From Phycisphaerae bacterium (GTDB lineage Bacteria; Planctomycetota; Phycisphaerae; UBA1845), in contig JAJDDW010000005.1 of the NCBI GenBank assembly GCA_029260115.1, forward strand, positions 1-61,319: a stretch of 61,319 bases of DNA, written 5' to 3'. Under the pieces are notes generated by a model. The model saw only the letters and a program-made list of their open reading frames with translations. It was not told the origin of the DNA and searched no databases. Each line of letters starts with the position of its first letter. Positions within the stretch are counted from its first letter, which is position 1. The translations under genes and the position numbers were made by a program. Shown in pieces: positions 1 through 10,269 of the stretch.

Positions 1-112
1 GGCGGTGGCTAATTTCGAGCAGTTTAGGCTCCATAGCGTTTGCTAAAGAAGCGAAACTGCAAATGAGTACCAACATCATGTGTGCATGTGACAAGTTAAC
101 TAATCGGCTCAT
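1..112 (-). CDS. 5' end of a truncated gene for an exported protein
   Basis: A minus-strand reading frame starts with ATG at 110-112 and stays open for 37 codons to the window edge. It begins MSRLVNLSHAHMM, followed by a hydrophobic stretch (LVLICSFASLANA) that looks like a signal peptide with an ANA cleavage site. A GGAGG ribosome-binding site lies at 123-127 on the opposite strand, ten bases before the start. Only the N-terminus is present, so the mature protein cannot be identified. The signal peptide plus the good ribosome-binding site make this a real gene start rather than a chance frame. Confidence 0.6.
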   Translation of the reverse strand, partial: MSRLVNLSHAHMMLVLICSFASLANAMEPKLLEISHR

Positions 113-346
113 AACCCTATAACCTCCGCTCGGTCTACAAAATAGCCAGCACACTAAAACCACAACATGGTCACGCCCTGTGGCCATCCGTGGTTATGCT
201 ATTCAACATTTTTCTATCATAGTATTACAGCCCACGAATCCAGCCTAACGTTTAAGTATTATTGTTTTCCAGGTCCGACAGGATAAATCGTCGGAGTCCA
301 ATACCACGCGGAATAGGAATAAAAGCGTCTCGATAAGACTTAAAAA

Positions 347-375
347 TTGACTTCTATCGCCAATAGCCATATATT
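347..375 (+). promoter_or_regulatory. Sigma-70-type promoter of the Rrf2 gene
   Basis: TTGACT (347-352) and TATATT (370-375) are separated by 17 bases, close to the vegetative consensus. Transcription would begin near 381-383, only a few bases before the ATG at 385, so the mRNA would be leaderless or nearly so. No Shine-Dalgarno sequence is seen upstream of that ATG, which fits this reading. Confidence 0.6.
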
Positions 376-387
376 CATGGATATATG
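368..387. promoter_or_regulatory. Palindromic operator over the Rrf2 -10 box and start codon
   Basis: The 20 bases CATATATTCATGGATATATG form an inverted repeat with 18 of 20 positions symmetric. It covers the -10 box and the start codon. Rrf2 proteins are dimeric winged-helix DNA-binding proteins that often repress their own gene, so this is a natural autoregulatory operator. Binding here would block RNA polymerase. That the Rrf2 protein binds this site is inferred. Confidence 0.55.
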
Positions 388-810
388 CAAGTGTCAAGTA
401 TATTAACACTTACGAGCGAATACGCCCTGCGTGCGGTGGTTTACTTGGCTAATCATGACGGTCAGCGCGTTTCGGGCACGCAGATTGCCAATGAAGCTGA
501 TGTGCCGAGGAAGTACTTGTCGCGTATCCTGGCGGATTTGGTGCGAGCTGGCGTTCTGGACTCGACAAGAGGCAAAGGCGGTGGTTTCCAATTAGCCCGA
601 AAGGCAAATGAAATCCCCTTGTTTGACATACTTTCTCCATTTGAGCCGGTCTTCGGTAGCCGTAGGCCTTGCCCATTTGGCAATAAGGTCTGCTCCGACG
701 ACACACCTTGTGGCGGGCACGATCAATGGAAAGCGGTACGAACCGCTTATGAGACATTCTTACATCAGACTAGGGTCTCGGATGTTTCCGGAATTGGATC
801 CGCCCGTTAA
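385..810 (+). CDS. Rrf2-family transcriptional regulator
   Basis: A 141-residue protein with the Rrf2 layout: an N-terminal winged helix beginning LTSEYALRAVVYLA, a recognition helix around PRKYLSRILADLVRAG, a wing with the glycine-rich KGGGFQLAR, and a cysteine cluster C96-x6-C103-x5-C109 followed by HDQW. In IscR/NsrR-type members such cysteines hold an Fe-S cluster, so it may sense oxygen, NO or iron-sulfur status. The gene sits directly upstream of two PLP lyase genes on the same strand and is their likely regulator. The start at 385 follows the family N-terminus and gives a near-leaderless message. Family assignment is firm; the signal sensed and the targets are inferred. Confidence 0.88.
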   Translation: MQVSSILTLTSEYALRAVVYLANHDGQRVSGTQIANEADVPRKYLSRILADLVRAGVLDSTRGKGGGFQLARKANEIPLFDILSPFEPVFGSRRPCPFGNKVCSDDTPCGGHDQWKAVRTAYETFLHQTRVSDVSGIGSAR

Positions 811-867
811 CTGACCTTAGATGACAGCCGCACCATTGCTCCAAAGAAAGGAGCCTGGAAGGGGTGT

Positions 868-2542
<1,675 letters not shown>

Positions 2543-2771
2543 GCTGTATTTTTGCCATAGAATTGCCAAGTGGGTTGAAAAATAGTTCATTACCGTTCGC
2601 AAAATAATTTGATATGCGCCGTGCGTGAATCTTTATAGATGCACATGAATTTCCGCAAGTTTGTTATTCCCACGTAGCAAGCAGGAAACCAGCGGCGGCA
2701 TTTTCCGTGCGGCGCAAGACTATTATTCCCACTTATTGAGAATGTGGGATACTCTGTTGTTTGAGATAACT

Positions 2772-4136
2772 ATGAAAACCATCTTCGAACCATTTCGTAT
2801 CAAAGTCGTCGAACCTATCCGCTTGACCACGCCAGCGCAGCGCGAAATCATAATTCGCAAAGCTCACCTTAACGTATTCAATATCCCCGCCCGAGACGTG
2901 CTCATCGATTTGCTAACCGATAGCGGAACCAGCGCCATGAGCAGCGAGCAGTGGTCTGCGATGATGCGTGGCGATGAATCATACGCCGGCAGCGAAAGCT
3001 TTTTTCGCCTATACGACCAAGTTCATAGCATGACAGGTTTTGAACATATCTTGCCTACGCACCAAGGCCGAGCGAGTGAACGGATTTTATTTGATCTTAT
3101 TGGCGCACCGGACAAAGTCGTGCCTAATAATAGTCATTTTGACACCACACGCGCGAATATCGAACATACCGGCGCGGAAGCGATTGATCTTGTCATCGAT
3201 GAAGGACACGACCCGCAGTCGCGACATCCATTCAAAGGGAATTTGGACATTGACAAGCTCCAAGCGCTCATTCATCGCGTAGGCGCAAACCGCATTCCCA
3301 TTTGCATGATTACCATCACCAACAACAGCGGCGGTGGCCAACCTGTAAGCATGGAAAATTTGCGTAGTGTCCAGGAAGTCTGCCGCTCGCATAAAATTCC
3401 GTTTTTTCTAGACGCTTGTCGATTCGCCGAAAATGCTTATTTCATTAAGCAGCGCGAGCCAGGATTTCAGGATCGAACAGTCACGAGTATTGTGCGAGAA
3501 ATATTTGACCTTTGCGACGGCGCGACCATCAGCGCGAAGAAAGATGGTCTGGTAAACATTGGCGGACTGCTGCTGCTTCGCGACCCCGGGCTAGCCCAGC
3601 AGGCGCGAAACAGCTTGATTCTAACTGAAGGCTTCCCGACTTACGGCGGCTTAGCGGGACGCGACCTCGAAGCCTTAGCCCAGGGGTTTCGCGAGGTTCT
3701 TGACGAGGCCTATTTGGACTATCGAATTCGTAGCACCGCGTATTTGGGCGAAAAACTGATTGAGCAAGGCGTCCCTATTCTGGAACCACCGGGAGGCCAT
3801 GCGATATATCTGGACGCTAAAAGATTCTGTCCGCACATTGAGCAATTGCATTTTCCGGCCCAAGCTATAGCGATTGGGCTATACCGCATTGCAGGCATTC
3901 GGGCAGTGGAAATTGGTAGCGTCATGTTCGGCCAAGATGACACCCCCGCCGATATGGAACTGGTTCGATTGGCTATCCCCCGACGGGTATATACGCAATC
4001 GCATATCGACTATGTGATTGAAGCGATTATCGAACTCTTTGCGAAGCGGCAAGAACTCTGCGGTATTCGCATTGTTGATGCTCCCCCGGCACTGCGACAC
4101 TTTACGGCTAAGTTCGAAGAAATTCTTCCGAATTAG
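2772..4136 (+). CDS. tnaA: Tryptophanase (PLP-dependent)
   Basis: This enzyme cleaves L-tryptophan to indole, pyruvate and ammonia. With the start at 2772 the protein is 454 residues, beginning MKTIFEPFRIKVVEPIRL, which matches the family N-terminus; an upstream ATG at 2661 would add 37 residues of unrelated sequence. Tyr71 (DESYAGS) and the PLP lysine K257 (SAKKDGLVN) are present. The residues that tell tryptophanases from phenol-lyases are of the tryptophanase type: Asp124 (SHFDTTR), Ile381 (AVEIGS) and His443 (LRHFTAKF). It is a clear paralogue of the preceding gene. No TnaC-like leader with the Trp-containing stalling motif was found in the 229-base gap. Confidence 0.88.
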   Translation: MKTIFEPFRIKVVEPIRLTTPAQREIIIRKAHLNVFNIPARDVLIDLLTDSGTSAMSSEQWSAMMRGDESYAGSESFFRLYDQVHSMTGFEHILPTHQGRASERILFDLIGAPDKVVPNNSHFDTTRANIEHTGAEAIDLVIDEGHDPQSRHPFKGNLDIDKLQALIHRVGANRIPICMITITNNSGGGQPVSMENLRSVQEVCRSHKIPFFLDACRFAENAYFIKQREPGFQDRTVTSIVREIFDLCDGATISAKKDGLVNIGGLLLLRDPGLAQQARNSLILTEGFPTYGGLAGRDLEALAQGFREVLDEAYLDYRIRSTAYLGEKLIEQGVPILEPPGGHAIYLDAKRFCPHIEQLHFPAQAIAIGLYRIAGIRAVEIGSVMFGQDDTPADMELVRLAIPRRVYTQSHIDYVIEAIIELFAKRQELCGIRIVDAPPALRHFTAKFEEILPN

Positions 4137-4193
4137 CATGGGTTAGCGGACGCTTGCTCGTCACAATAGCGGATTTTATCGTACAATTAGGGC

Positions 4194-5882
4194 ATGAACG
4201 AGCTACAGGTCTGGTGGAAAACACGCAACCTCAAAGCCTCTAAGGCTGGCAAGCGACTTCAAACGCTTACGCATCTCAACCACAGCGTGAGGAAAGAGAT
4301 GGTCCCAGCCATCATCGAGTCCTTGAACGATTCCGATCCCAACGTACGCAAAAAAGCGGTATCGACGTTAGCTGAAACGGGTGACCAACGGGCATTCGAG
4401 CCGCTTATAGCCACGATATTTATAGACCCCCAAAATCGAGCATTGGCTACGACTGCGATAAAAACGTTTGGGATTCGCGCATGCCTCCATGCGATTGCGC
4501 CTATGCTAGACTCGCCAGACATTAGTGAGTGTCAAATTGCAGCAGAAGCATTACGTCAGATAGCCTGGAACATTCTCGATGAGCCAAAGCGCGCTCGTGT
4601 GGCGATTATCGAAGGTGAATGGGACGAAGTCATCACTTACGGTCAAGCGGCCATCGCACCGCTCTTGGCAACGCTGCGAAAATCAACACAACACATGCGT
4701 CGTGAGGCTGCGAATGCATTGGTTAAAATTGGTTCTAAAGAAGCCTTCGATGTTTTGAGCGGGTTACTGGAAAATGATTCGCTAGACTTCGCCTGCAAGG
4801 AAATCGTCGCCCGAATTCTCAAACAATGCTGCGCGGCGGAGATATCCCCTCGCGTGATGGTCGTGGCGGCTTGCGTACAGAAAGACTGGGCGACGCTAGT
4901 TCTATATGGCGTTGAGGCCATCAAACCGCTGCAGAATTTGTTAGAGAACGGCGATGAAGATACACGAATTGAAGCCGTAAAATGTCTTGTGCAAATGAAT
5001 ATCGATCAGGCTCATCCTGTGCTTTTAGAAACATGGGAGGACCATGAGCAATACTTCTTAGTGCGCCTGGAAGCGGTGAAGGCCTGCGAAAAATCCACGA
5101 CGTCAGCCTGGACATCATCCCTCGTGCGTGCCCTCGGCGACGAATTGTGGCCTATCCGCACCACAGCAGCTGGCTGCCTAGAGGCGATTTCTTGGCAACC
5201 AACTACGACCAAAGAACGTATCCAGCAATCTTTGGCTTGCAAAGACTGGGATCGCGTGCGCAGTTTTGGCCACGAAGCGATACCATTTCTTGTCGACACG
5301 TTGCATTTCAATTCAGTTGGACCTGCGTCTGCTAGCGAATTGTCTCGACTTGGCGAGGCTGGTGTTAACGCGCTGGCTGACGTCGCCTCGGACTCATCGG
5401 AGGACATTAGCGTGCGTGAGATGGCCGCGATGTCCTTGGCTGATATTGGTGACGCGCGAGCGATTGGGCCCCTTCGGGCGATGCTCACCGACAAAGATAT
5501 GGCTATTCGACAGTTTGCAGTTTGGACATTGGAGCGCATGGCGTGGCAACCAGAAACGAATGCGGAACGGGTAGCGGTTTGTATCGCCCATGGCCAATGG
5601 GACGAGTTACACAATTATGGAAGCGCTACCATCGAGGCGATGCTGTGCTTATGCGATAATTCACTGGCTATGTCTGATGCGTTAACTACGCTGCGCGGCG
5701 TGCTGTCCAAAGATAAGGGCCGCGTCCCCATACGGCAATTAAGAGACATCGCCAGTCTGCGTGACGCTAGAAATGCCGCCTTTAGCCAAGTAGGTAGCCT
5801 CACGAGTCTAGAAGCCAAAGTTTGCTCTGAAGTGCGCCAGACTGCCAAGTATGAGTTGCTACGCCGTGGGATAATCATGTAG
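4194..5882 (+). CDS. HEAT-repeat (PBS-lyase type) protein
   Basis: A 562-residue soluble alpha-solenoid with no signal peptide. HEAT units such as DPNVRKKAVSTLAETGDQRA and DISVREMAAMSLADIGDARA recur along the chain. They alternate with a longer unit seen four times, in which a Trp is followed by YG or FG and then AI (for example GEWDEVITYGQAAIAPLL and CKDWDRVRSFGHEAIPFL). This pattern is typical of PBS-lyase HEAT-like proteins, which are mostly scaffolds. The gene ends eight bases before a convergent lipoprotein gene. The partner or substrate cannot be told from sequence. Confidence 0.8.
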   Translation: MNELQVWWKTRNLKASKAGKRLQTLTHLNHSVRKEMVPAIIESLNDSDPNVRKKAVSTLAETGDQRAFEPLIATIFIDPQNRALATTAIKTFGIRACLHAIAPMLDSPDISECQIAAEALRQIAWNILDEPKRARVAIIEGEWDEVITYGQAAIAPLLATLRKSTQHMRREAANALVKIGSKEAFDVLSGLLENDSLDFACKEIVARILKQCCAAEISPRVMVVAACVQKDWATLVLYGVEAIKPLQNLLENGDEDTRIEAVKCLVQMNIDQAHPVLLETWEDHEQYFLVRLEAVKACEKSTTSAWTSSLVRALGDELWPIRTTAAGCLEAISWQPTTTKERIQQSLACKDWDRVRSFGHEAIPFLVDTLHFNSVGPASASELSRLGEAGVNALADVASDSSEDISVREMAAMSLADIGDARAIGPLRAMLTDKDMAIRQFAVWTLERMAWQPETNAERVAVCIAHGQWDELHNYGSATIEAMLCLCDNSLAMSDALTTLRGVLSKDKGRVPIRQLRDIASLRDARNAAFSQVGSLTSLEAKVCSEVRQTAKYELLRRGIIM

Positions 5883-5890
5883 GGCCGGTT

Positions 5891-6385
5891 TTAAGAATCT
5901 GCGATTTGACGCTTGCCAATGAAGCTCCCAATACCTCCCATGTCGGCGTTAGTATCCGTAAATGAAACGCAAAACTCTGAGCCATCTGCTGTGAAGATGA
6001 ACTCAACGGACGCAATATAATTCTCGTCACCATTTTGCGGTGTAAGCGTTAAGGCTACCCGATTTCCTATCAGCTCCGCAAATTCGCTTTCGAGCACCCT
6101 CAAGTTTCCGACATCGTACGTATTATCCGCAACTCGAACCATTTTACCTTGTTGTTCAAACGTAATCGTACCAGATAATTGAAAACCCAGCCCCGACTCC
6201 ACGTTGCCGCCACCACCACTATAGCGGAATACACCCGCGACTGATGGTGATACCACTGTTGCATCCGGCTGTGCACAATCTTCAGCAGGCATAGAGATGC
6301 CACACCCAAAGGTCAACATCAGAGAAATTGACGCGGCCAACTTACAACCGCGATTGAAGTAATTTAAGCGTCGGTATTTACACAT
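5891..6385 (-). CDS. Small lipoprotein of unknown function
   Basis: 164 residues. The N-terminus has basic residues (RRLNYFNRG), a hydrophobic segment ending LMLTFGC, and a cysteine that can serve as a lipidation site, although the lipobox is not ideal. The mature part is predicted beta-rich with a glycine run (SGGGGNVESG) and two later cysteines. No known domain is recognised. The gene is convergent with the HEAT gene and divergent from the sugar-dehydrogenase-like gene, with roughly 200 bases of upstream region that can hold both promoters. Confidence 0.6.
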   Translation of the reverse strand: MCKYRRLNYFNRGCKLAASISLMLTFGCGISMPAEDCAQPDATVVSPSVAGVFRYSGGGGNVESGLGFQLSGTITFEQQGKMVRVADNTYDVGNLRVLESEFAELIGNRVALTLTPQNGDENYIASVEFIFTADGSEFCVSFTDTNADMGGIGSFIGKRQIADS

Positions 6386-6582
6386 CGATACTATCCCTTT
6401 CTAGGCAAACAGGCCTCGTCGTCTAGACGCAAGCTACACCACCACATTTTATACGAGTTCAGCGCGGCCCGAGAATCCCAGCATAAGCTAGACATTCATA
6501 TACGCATCAGTACTATATTCGCTTTTAGATTAGTATGCGAACGTTCCCCGAGTAACCACTGATTAACACAAGGGTATCACCC

Positions 6583-7851
6583 GTGAATAGATCACCGCAT
6601 CTCTTAACTCATAGGCGAAACGAATTACCTTGGACCAGCCTATCGGCGATTTTATGTCTTGCCATGTGTGGTTGCCCGACAAATTTTTCTCCACCAAATG
6701 ATATTACACCAGCCGATGATAACCCCAAACTTCCTAAGTTGACCACAACTTTGGTCGCTTCAGGATTCGCTCGTCCGGTCTACGTTACCGCCCCACCAAA
6801 CGATGCCTCTCGCTTGTTTGTGCTAGAACAGCACACTGGCCGGGTACTAATTCTCGATTTGGAAACGGGTGAGATCAAGCCTACGGCGTTTATCACGATC
6901 ACCGATGTCGCCCAAGGTAACGAACAAGGTCTTCTTGGCTTGGCCTTTGCGCCTGACTACGCGACTTCGGGGCGATTTTACATTAACTACACATTGGCTA
7001 CCGGTGGATCTACGGACGAAACGAAAATCGTACGAGGCACGGTGTCAGATGATCCGGACGTGGCGAATGCGTCGCTTGAAATCATTATGACCATTGAGCA
7101 ACCCTTCGCCAATCACAACGGCGGCTGGGTGGGTTTTGGCCCGGATGGCTATCTCTACATTGCTTCCGGCGATGGAGGCAGTGGAAATGATCCTGGCAAT
7201 CGCGCCCAAGATATCACCGATCAACTGCTCGGCAAGATTCTTCGTATCGACGTGAGCGATGAAACTGGATTTAGCATTCCTGCAGACAATCCGTTCGCCA
7301 GTGCGGAAGGCGGCGATGAAATTTGGGCTTTGGGTCTGCGAAATCCCTGGCGCTGCAGCTTCGACCGTATGACCGGCGATTTTTATATGGGCGAAGTGGG
7401 GCAAGGGGAAATTGAAGAAATTGACGTGATCACAACATCATCCACAAGTGGGCAGAACTTCGGCTGGCCTTGCCTGGAAGGTGAACTTTGCCTGGGTAAA
7501 CGAGATACATGCGACTGTACGGATGCTTCTCTAACAGTTCCTATATACCAATACACTCATTCCAGCGGTTGCTCAGTAACCGGCGGGTATGTCTATCGAG
7601 GCGAACGGATACCTGATCTTCAAGGGACGTATTTCTTCGCAGATTTCTGTAGCCATGCCATTTTTTCCTTAAAATTAAGCGGTTCTAGTTCGAGCGATTT
7701 GATTGATTGGTCGAAGCAATTAAGCCCCAATAGCGAAATCACGAACATCTCGTCGTTCGGCGAAGATGCCGCGGGAGAATTGTATATCTGCGATTTGTTC
7801 GATGGCGAAATTTATAAGATTGTTTCAGATGATGCCTCGGCTGGCCTGTAA
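6583..7851 (+). CDS. Glucose/sorbosone dehydrogenase-like PQQ lipoprotein
   Basis: A 422-residue six-bladed propeller of the GSDH family (soluble PQQ glucose dehydrogenase, YliI, Hhip-like). Seen in the sequence: a lipobox (LAMCGC), the N-terminal RPVYVTAPPNDASRLFVLEQ, the active-site block HNGGWVGFGPDGYLYIASGDGG and the late block GGYVYRGERIPDLQGTYFFADFC. Members use PQQ to oxidise aldose sugars in the periplasm. The exact substrate, and whether PQQ is bound, is unknown. The start is GTG at 6583 with AAGGG eight bases upstream; GGGTATCACCC (6572-6582) just before it can form a small hairpin overlapping the ribosome-binding site. Confidence 0.83.
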   Translation: MNRSPHLLTHRRNELPWTSLSAILCLAMCGCPTNFSPPNDITPADDNPKLPKLTTTLVASGFARPVYVTAPPNDASRLFVLEQHTGRVLILDLETGEIKPTAFITITDVAQGNEQGLLGLAFAPDYATSGRFYINYTLATGGSTDETKIVRGTVSDDPDVANASLEIIMTIEQPFANHNGGWVGFGPDGYLYIASGDGGSGNDPGNRAQDITDQLLGKILRIDVSDETGFSIPADNPFASAEGGDEIWALGLRNPWRCSFDRMTGDFYMGEVGQGEIEEIDVITTSSTSGQNFGWPCLEGELCLGKRDTCDCTDASLTVPIYQYTHSSGCSVTGGYVYRGERIPDLQGTYFFADFCSHAIFSLKLSGSSSSDLIDWSKQLSPNSEITNISSFGEDAAGELYICDLFDGEIYKIVSDDASAGL

Positions 7852-8068
7852 TTTTCGCTCATGAAAATAAATGATCAAACTTTTAGAACGTAAACTAGAA
7901 TTATACGAAGCTATTCTGTGAATTATTTTGATATCATGCTTCCCAGCCACTATCGCCATACCCAATCGTAAATATTAACAAATTCTTCATTTTTCCTTAG
8001 CGCGCAATTTATGTATGCTGCGCATAATGCTGCGGCAAGATGTAACCTCTACTTTAGGGAGAGAATAA

Positions 8069-9505
8069 ATGCGAATTAGATCGCTTCAGTGCCTCGTAGC
8101 TTCGACGTCATGGTTATTGTTTTTTGCAGGCCCACTTTATGCACAAACGGGGCCGACGGAGCGCGAGCAAGAGCTCGAAAAAATGGTGCGTGACCTTATA
8201 GGCCATGTGCAAAAACTTGAAGATCGCGTCGACCAGCTAGAAGCTGAAAAGGGGAATGGTGCGCGACTTAAGGCGTTGGAAGAAAATGTAGAGCAAATTA
8301 AAAAGGACAAGCCACCGGCTGAGAACTCTGCAGAGTGGCAAAAGATCAAAGAGTGGGTAAACGACGGCAGTACGTTGCGCGCTCGTTGGAAGGATGGATT
8401 ACGGCTCGATTCTATGGACGAATCGATCTCGCTTAAAATCGGCGGGCGGATGCAATACGACTGGGCCTACTTCACGCAAAACAGTGGCCTGGAGAAGCGT
8501 ATCGGCTCTGACTTAGTCAATGATAGTGAATTTCGCCGCACGCGATTTTACATCTCCGGCAATGTTACAGACCGAATGGAATTCAAAACCCAGTACGACT
8601 TTTCTGGTGGTGATGCCGATTTCAAAGATGTTTACTTTGGGCTGAAAAAATTACCGTATGTCGGTAATCTTCGCATCGGTCAGTTCAAGGAGCCTTTTGG
8701 CCTTGAGGAGTTAACTAGTTCTAATGACATCACGTTCTTAGAACGCAGTTTAGCCAATACATTTACGCCGAGCCGTAATGCTGGCTTTATGATCCACAAC
8801 TCATCAAAAGACAAGCGCATGACCTGGGCTACCGGTATTTTTCGTCAAACCGACAGCTTTGGTGATGGCCTGGGAGGCCGGGACTACAACGTCACCGCCC
8901 GCGTCACAGGTTTGCCAATTTACAAGGATAAAGGTCGCAAGTTGCTTCACCTCGGCCTGGCCTATACTCATCAGAACTACGAGGGAAATCGGATCCGATT
9001 CCGCGAACGACCAGAATCGCACCTAGCTCCACGGTTCGTCGACACGGGTATGTTCACGGCTCAATATGGTGATATCATTGGCACGGAAATCGCTTATGTT
9101 GACGGACCTTTATCTGTCCAAGGGGAATACGTTTACGCCCGCATGGAAGGTAGCGACGCATTTATTAAGGACTCTGAATTCTGGGCCGCGTCTTTGCAAG
9201 CCAGTTATTTCTTAACCGGCGAACATCGCCCTTACAAAACTTCCAACGGTACATTTGGTCACGTAAAACCAAAACAAAATTGGGGTAAAGATGGTGGCGA
9301 AGGTGCTTGGGAATTAGCCGCTCGATATTCTTATCTCACATTAAACGATGGCTGGGTTAAGGGTGGTCGATTAAAAGACCTGACGCTGGGCATGAATTGG
9401 TATCTCAATCCCAACTTGCGGATGATGTGGAATTATATCTACGCTGACGCAGCTAAAGAAGGTTATGCAAACATATTCCAGTGGCGATTCCAGTTCTCAT
9501 TCTAA
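8069..9505 (+). CDS. Phosphate-selective porin O/P-like outer-membrane protein
   Basis: 478 residues with a signal peptide (cleavage near PLYAQ), a short coiled coil rich in Glu, Lys and Leu (about residues 30-80), then a beta-barrel of alternating hydrophobic strands ending in the aromatic FQWRFQFSF, the usual signal for outer-membrane assembly. The blocks EFRRTRFYISGNV, RIGQFKEPFGLEELTSSND and SRNAGFM are typical of the OprP/OprO family. The N-terminal coiled coil is common in Planctomycetota and related barrels and may span the periplasm. A good ribosome-binding site (AGGGAGA at 8056-8062) fixes the start. The ligand is not certain, since many family members are not phosphate-specific. Confidence 0.85.
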   Translation: MRIRSLQCLVASTSWLLFFAGPLYAQTGPTEREQELEKMVRDLIGHVQKLEDRVDQLEAEKGNGARLKALEENVEQIKKDKPPAENSAEWQKIKEWVNDGSTLRARWKDGLRLDSMDESISLKIGGRMQYDWAYFTQNSGLEKRIGSDLVNDSEFRRTRFYISGNVTDRMEFKTQYDFSGGDADFKDVYFGLKKLPYVGNLRIGQFKEPFGLEELTSSNDITFLERSLANTFTPSRNAGFMIHNSSKDKRMTWATGIFRQTDSFGDGLGGRDYNVTARVTGLPIYKDKGRKLLHLGLAYTHQNYEGNRIRFRERPESHLAPRFVDTGMFTAQYGDIIGTEIAYVDGPLSVQGEYVYARMEGSDAFIKDSEFWAASLQASYFLTGEHRPYKTSNGTFGHVKPKQNWGKDGGEGAWELAARYSYLTLNDGWVKGGRLKDLTLGMNWYLNPNLRMMWNYIYADAAKEGYANIFQWRFQFSF

Positions 9506-9675
9506 AAAAGTGGATCACCCTTTAGGAATGAAACACGGCACGCAGAGTATTTGTTGAATGTGCTTATTTGTGTATCAAGCGACCCACTGGTCGCAAATAT
9601 AACCAACGCTGATTCGCGGCTCGTCGTCCGAACGGCATGAGACTCTAGAAACTTAATCGATCGAAGGAGCAATCA

Positions 9676-9858
9676 ATGATCAAACGCATCTATAAAGCTA
9701 CCGCCGTCTTGATATGTGCTGGCTGCATGGGATTCGTAGGATGCAATGCAGGCACACTCACTGATGAAATCAGTGCGCTAACACAAAGTACCATCGTGGA
9801 CCTCGGCACAATTCTTATCGAATCAGCGGTGGACCGTACATTTGGCAATAACAATTAG
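9676..9858 (+). CDS. 60-residue lipoprotein-like peptide
   Basis: Starts MIKRIYKATAVLICAGCMGF and reaches a lipobox-like GFVGC, followed by a mature part of only about 37 residues ending TFGNNN. An excellent ribosome-binding site, AAGGAG at 9664-9669, sits six bases upstream. It follows the porin gene by 170 bases. The VGC(N/S)AG junction resembles that of the small protein at 57955-58140, so the two may belong to one family of short exported peptides. Function is unknown. Confidence 0.65.
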   Translation: MIKRIYKATAVLICAGCMGFVGCNAGTLTDEISALTQSTIVDLGTILIESAVDRTFGNNN

Positions 9859-10269
9859 TCTTATTGCTATCAGCTTCTCGAACAGCTGGTCAAGTTTTCA
9901 AGCCGTGCCTTACAATAGTAGAACGCCAATAATTGGGGCTGGTTGTATATCAACATGCGGCAAGCATGCATTTTTCCCTCTAATCACAGAAATTGACCAT
10001 TTTATTGCGACAACTCACGTATCTGCTCGCTATAGCAGGATTTTCATTCGTAAGCTACAAAAAAGTACAACTTGCTTCCAGTACTCTCTAATGTACATTG
10101 CGTGCAGGAAATTTGGGGTATTTTGCGCATGTCGCTTGGCATAGGCAAATCGAATAACTCCGCAGACAGACATTGCTGTTCGTCAGAAATAAGTGGCCCG
10201 ATGCGAACATGCCCACAGACTGCTAAGTGATTTTTTAGATAATTTTTCAGCATACTTAGGAACGAAAAA
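9859..10269. other. Intergenic region, no feature resolved
   Basis: 411 bases, visibly AT-rich. I see no convincing gene, no long hairpin and no clear sigma-70 promoter. The only clear element is the ribosome-binding site AGGAAC just before the next start. The downstream promoter presumably lies here. Confidence 0.4.

Noticed and set aside
9842-10144. 100-codon plus-strand frame after the 60-residue lipoprotein
   Set aside because: It overlaps the end of the lipoprotein gene, has no ribosome-binding site, and its composition is not protein-like.
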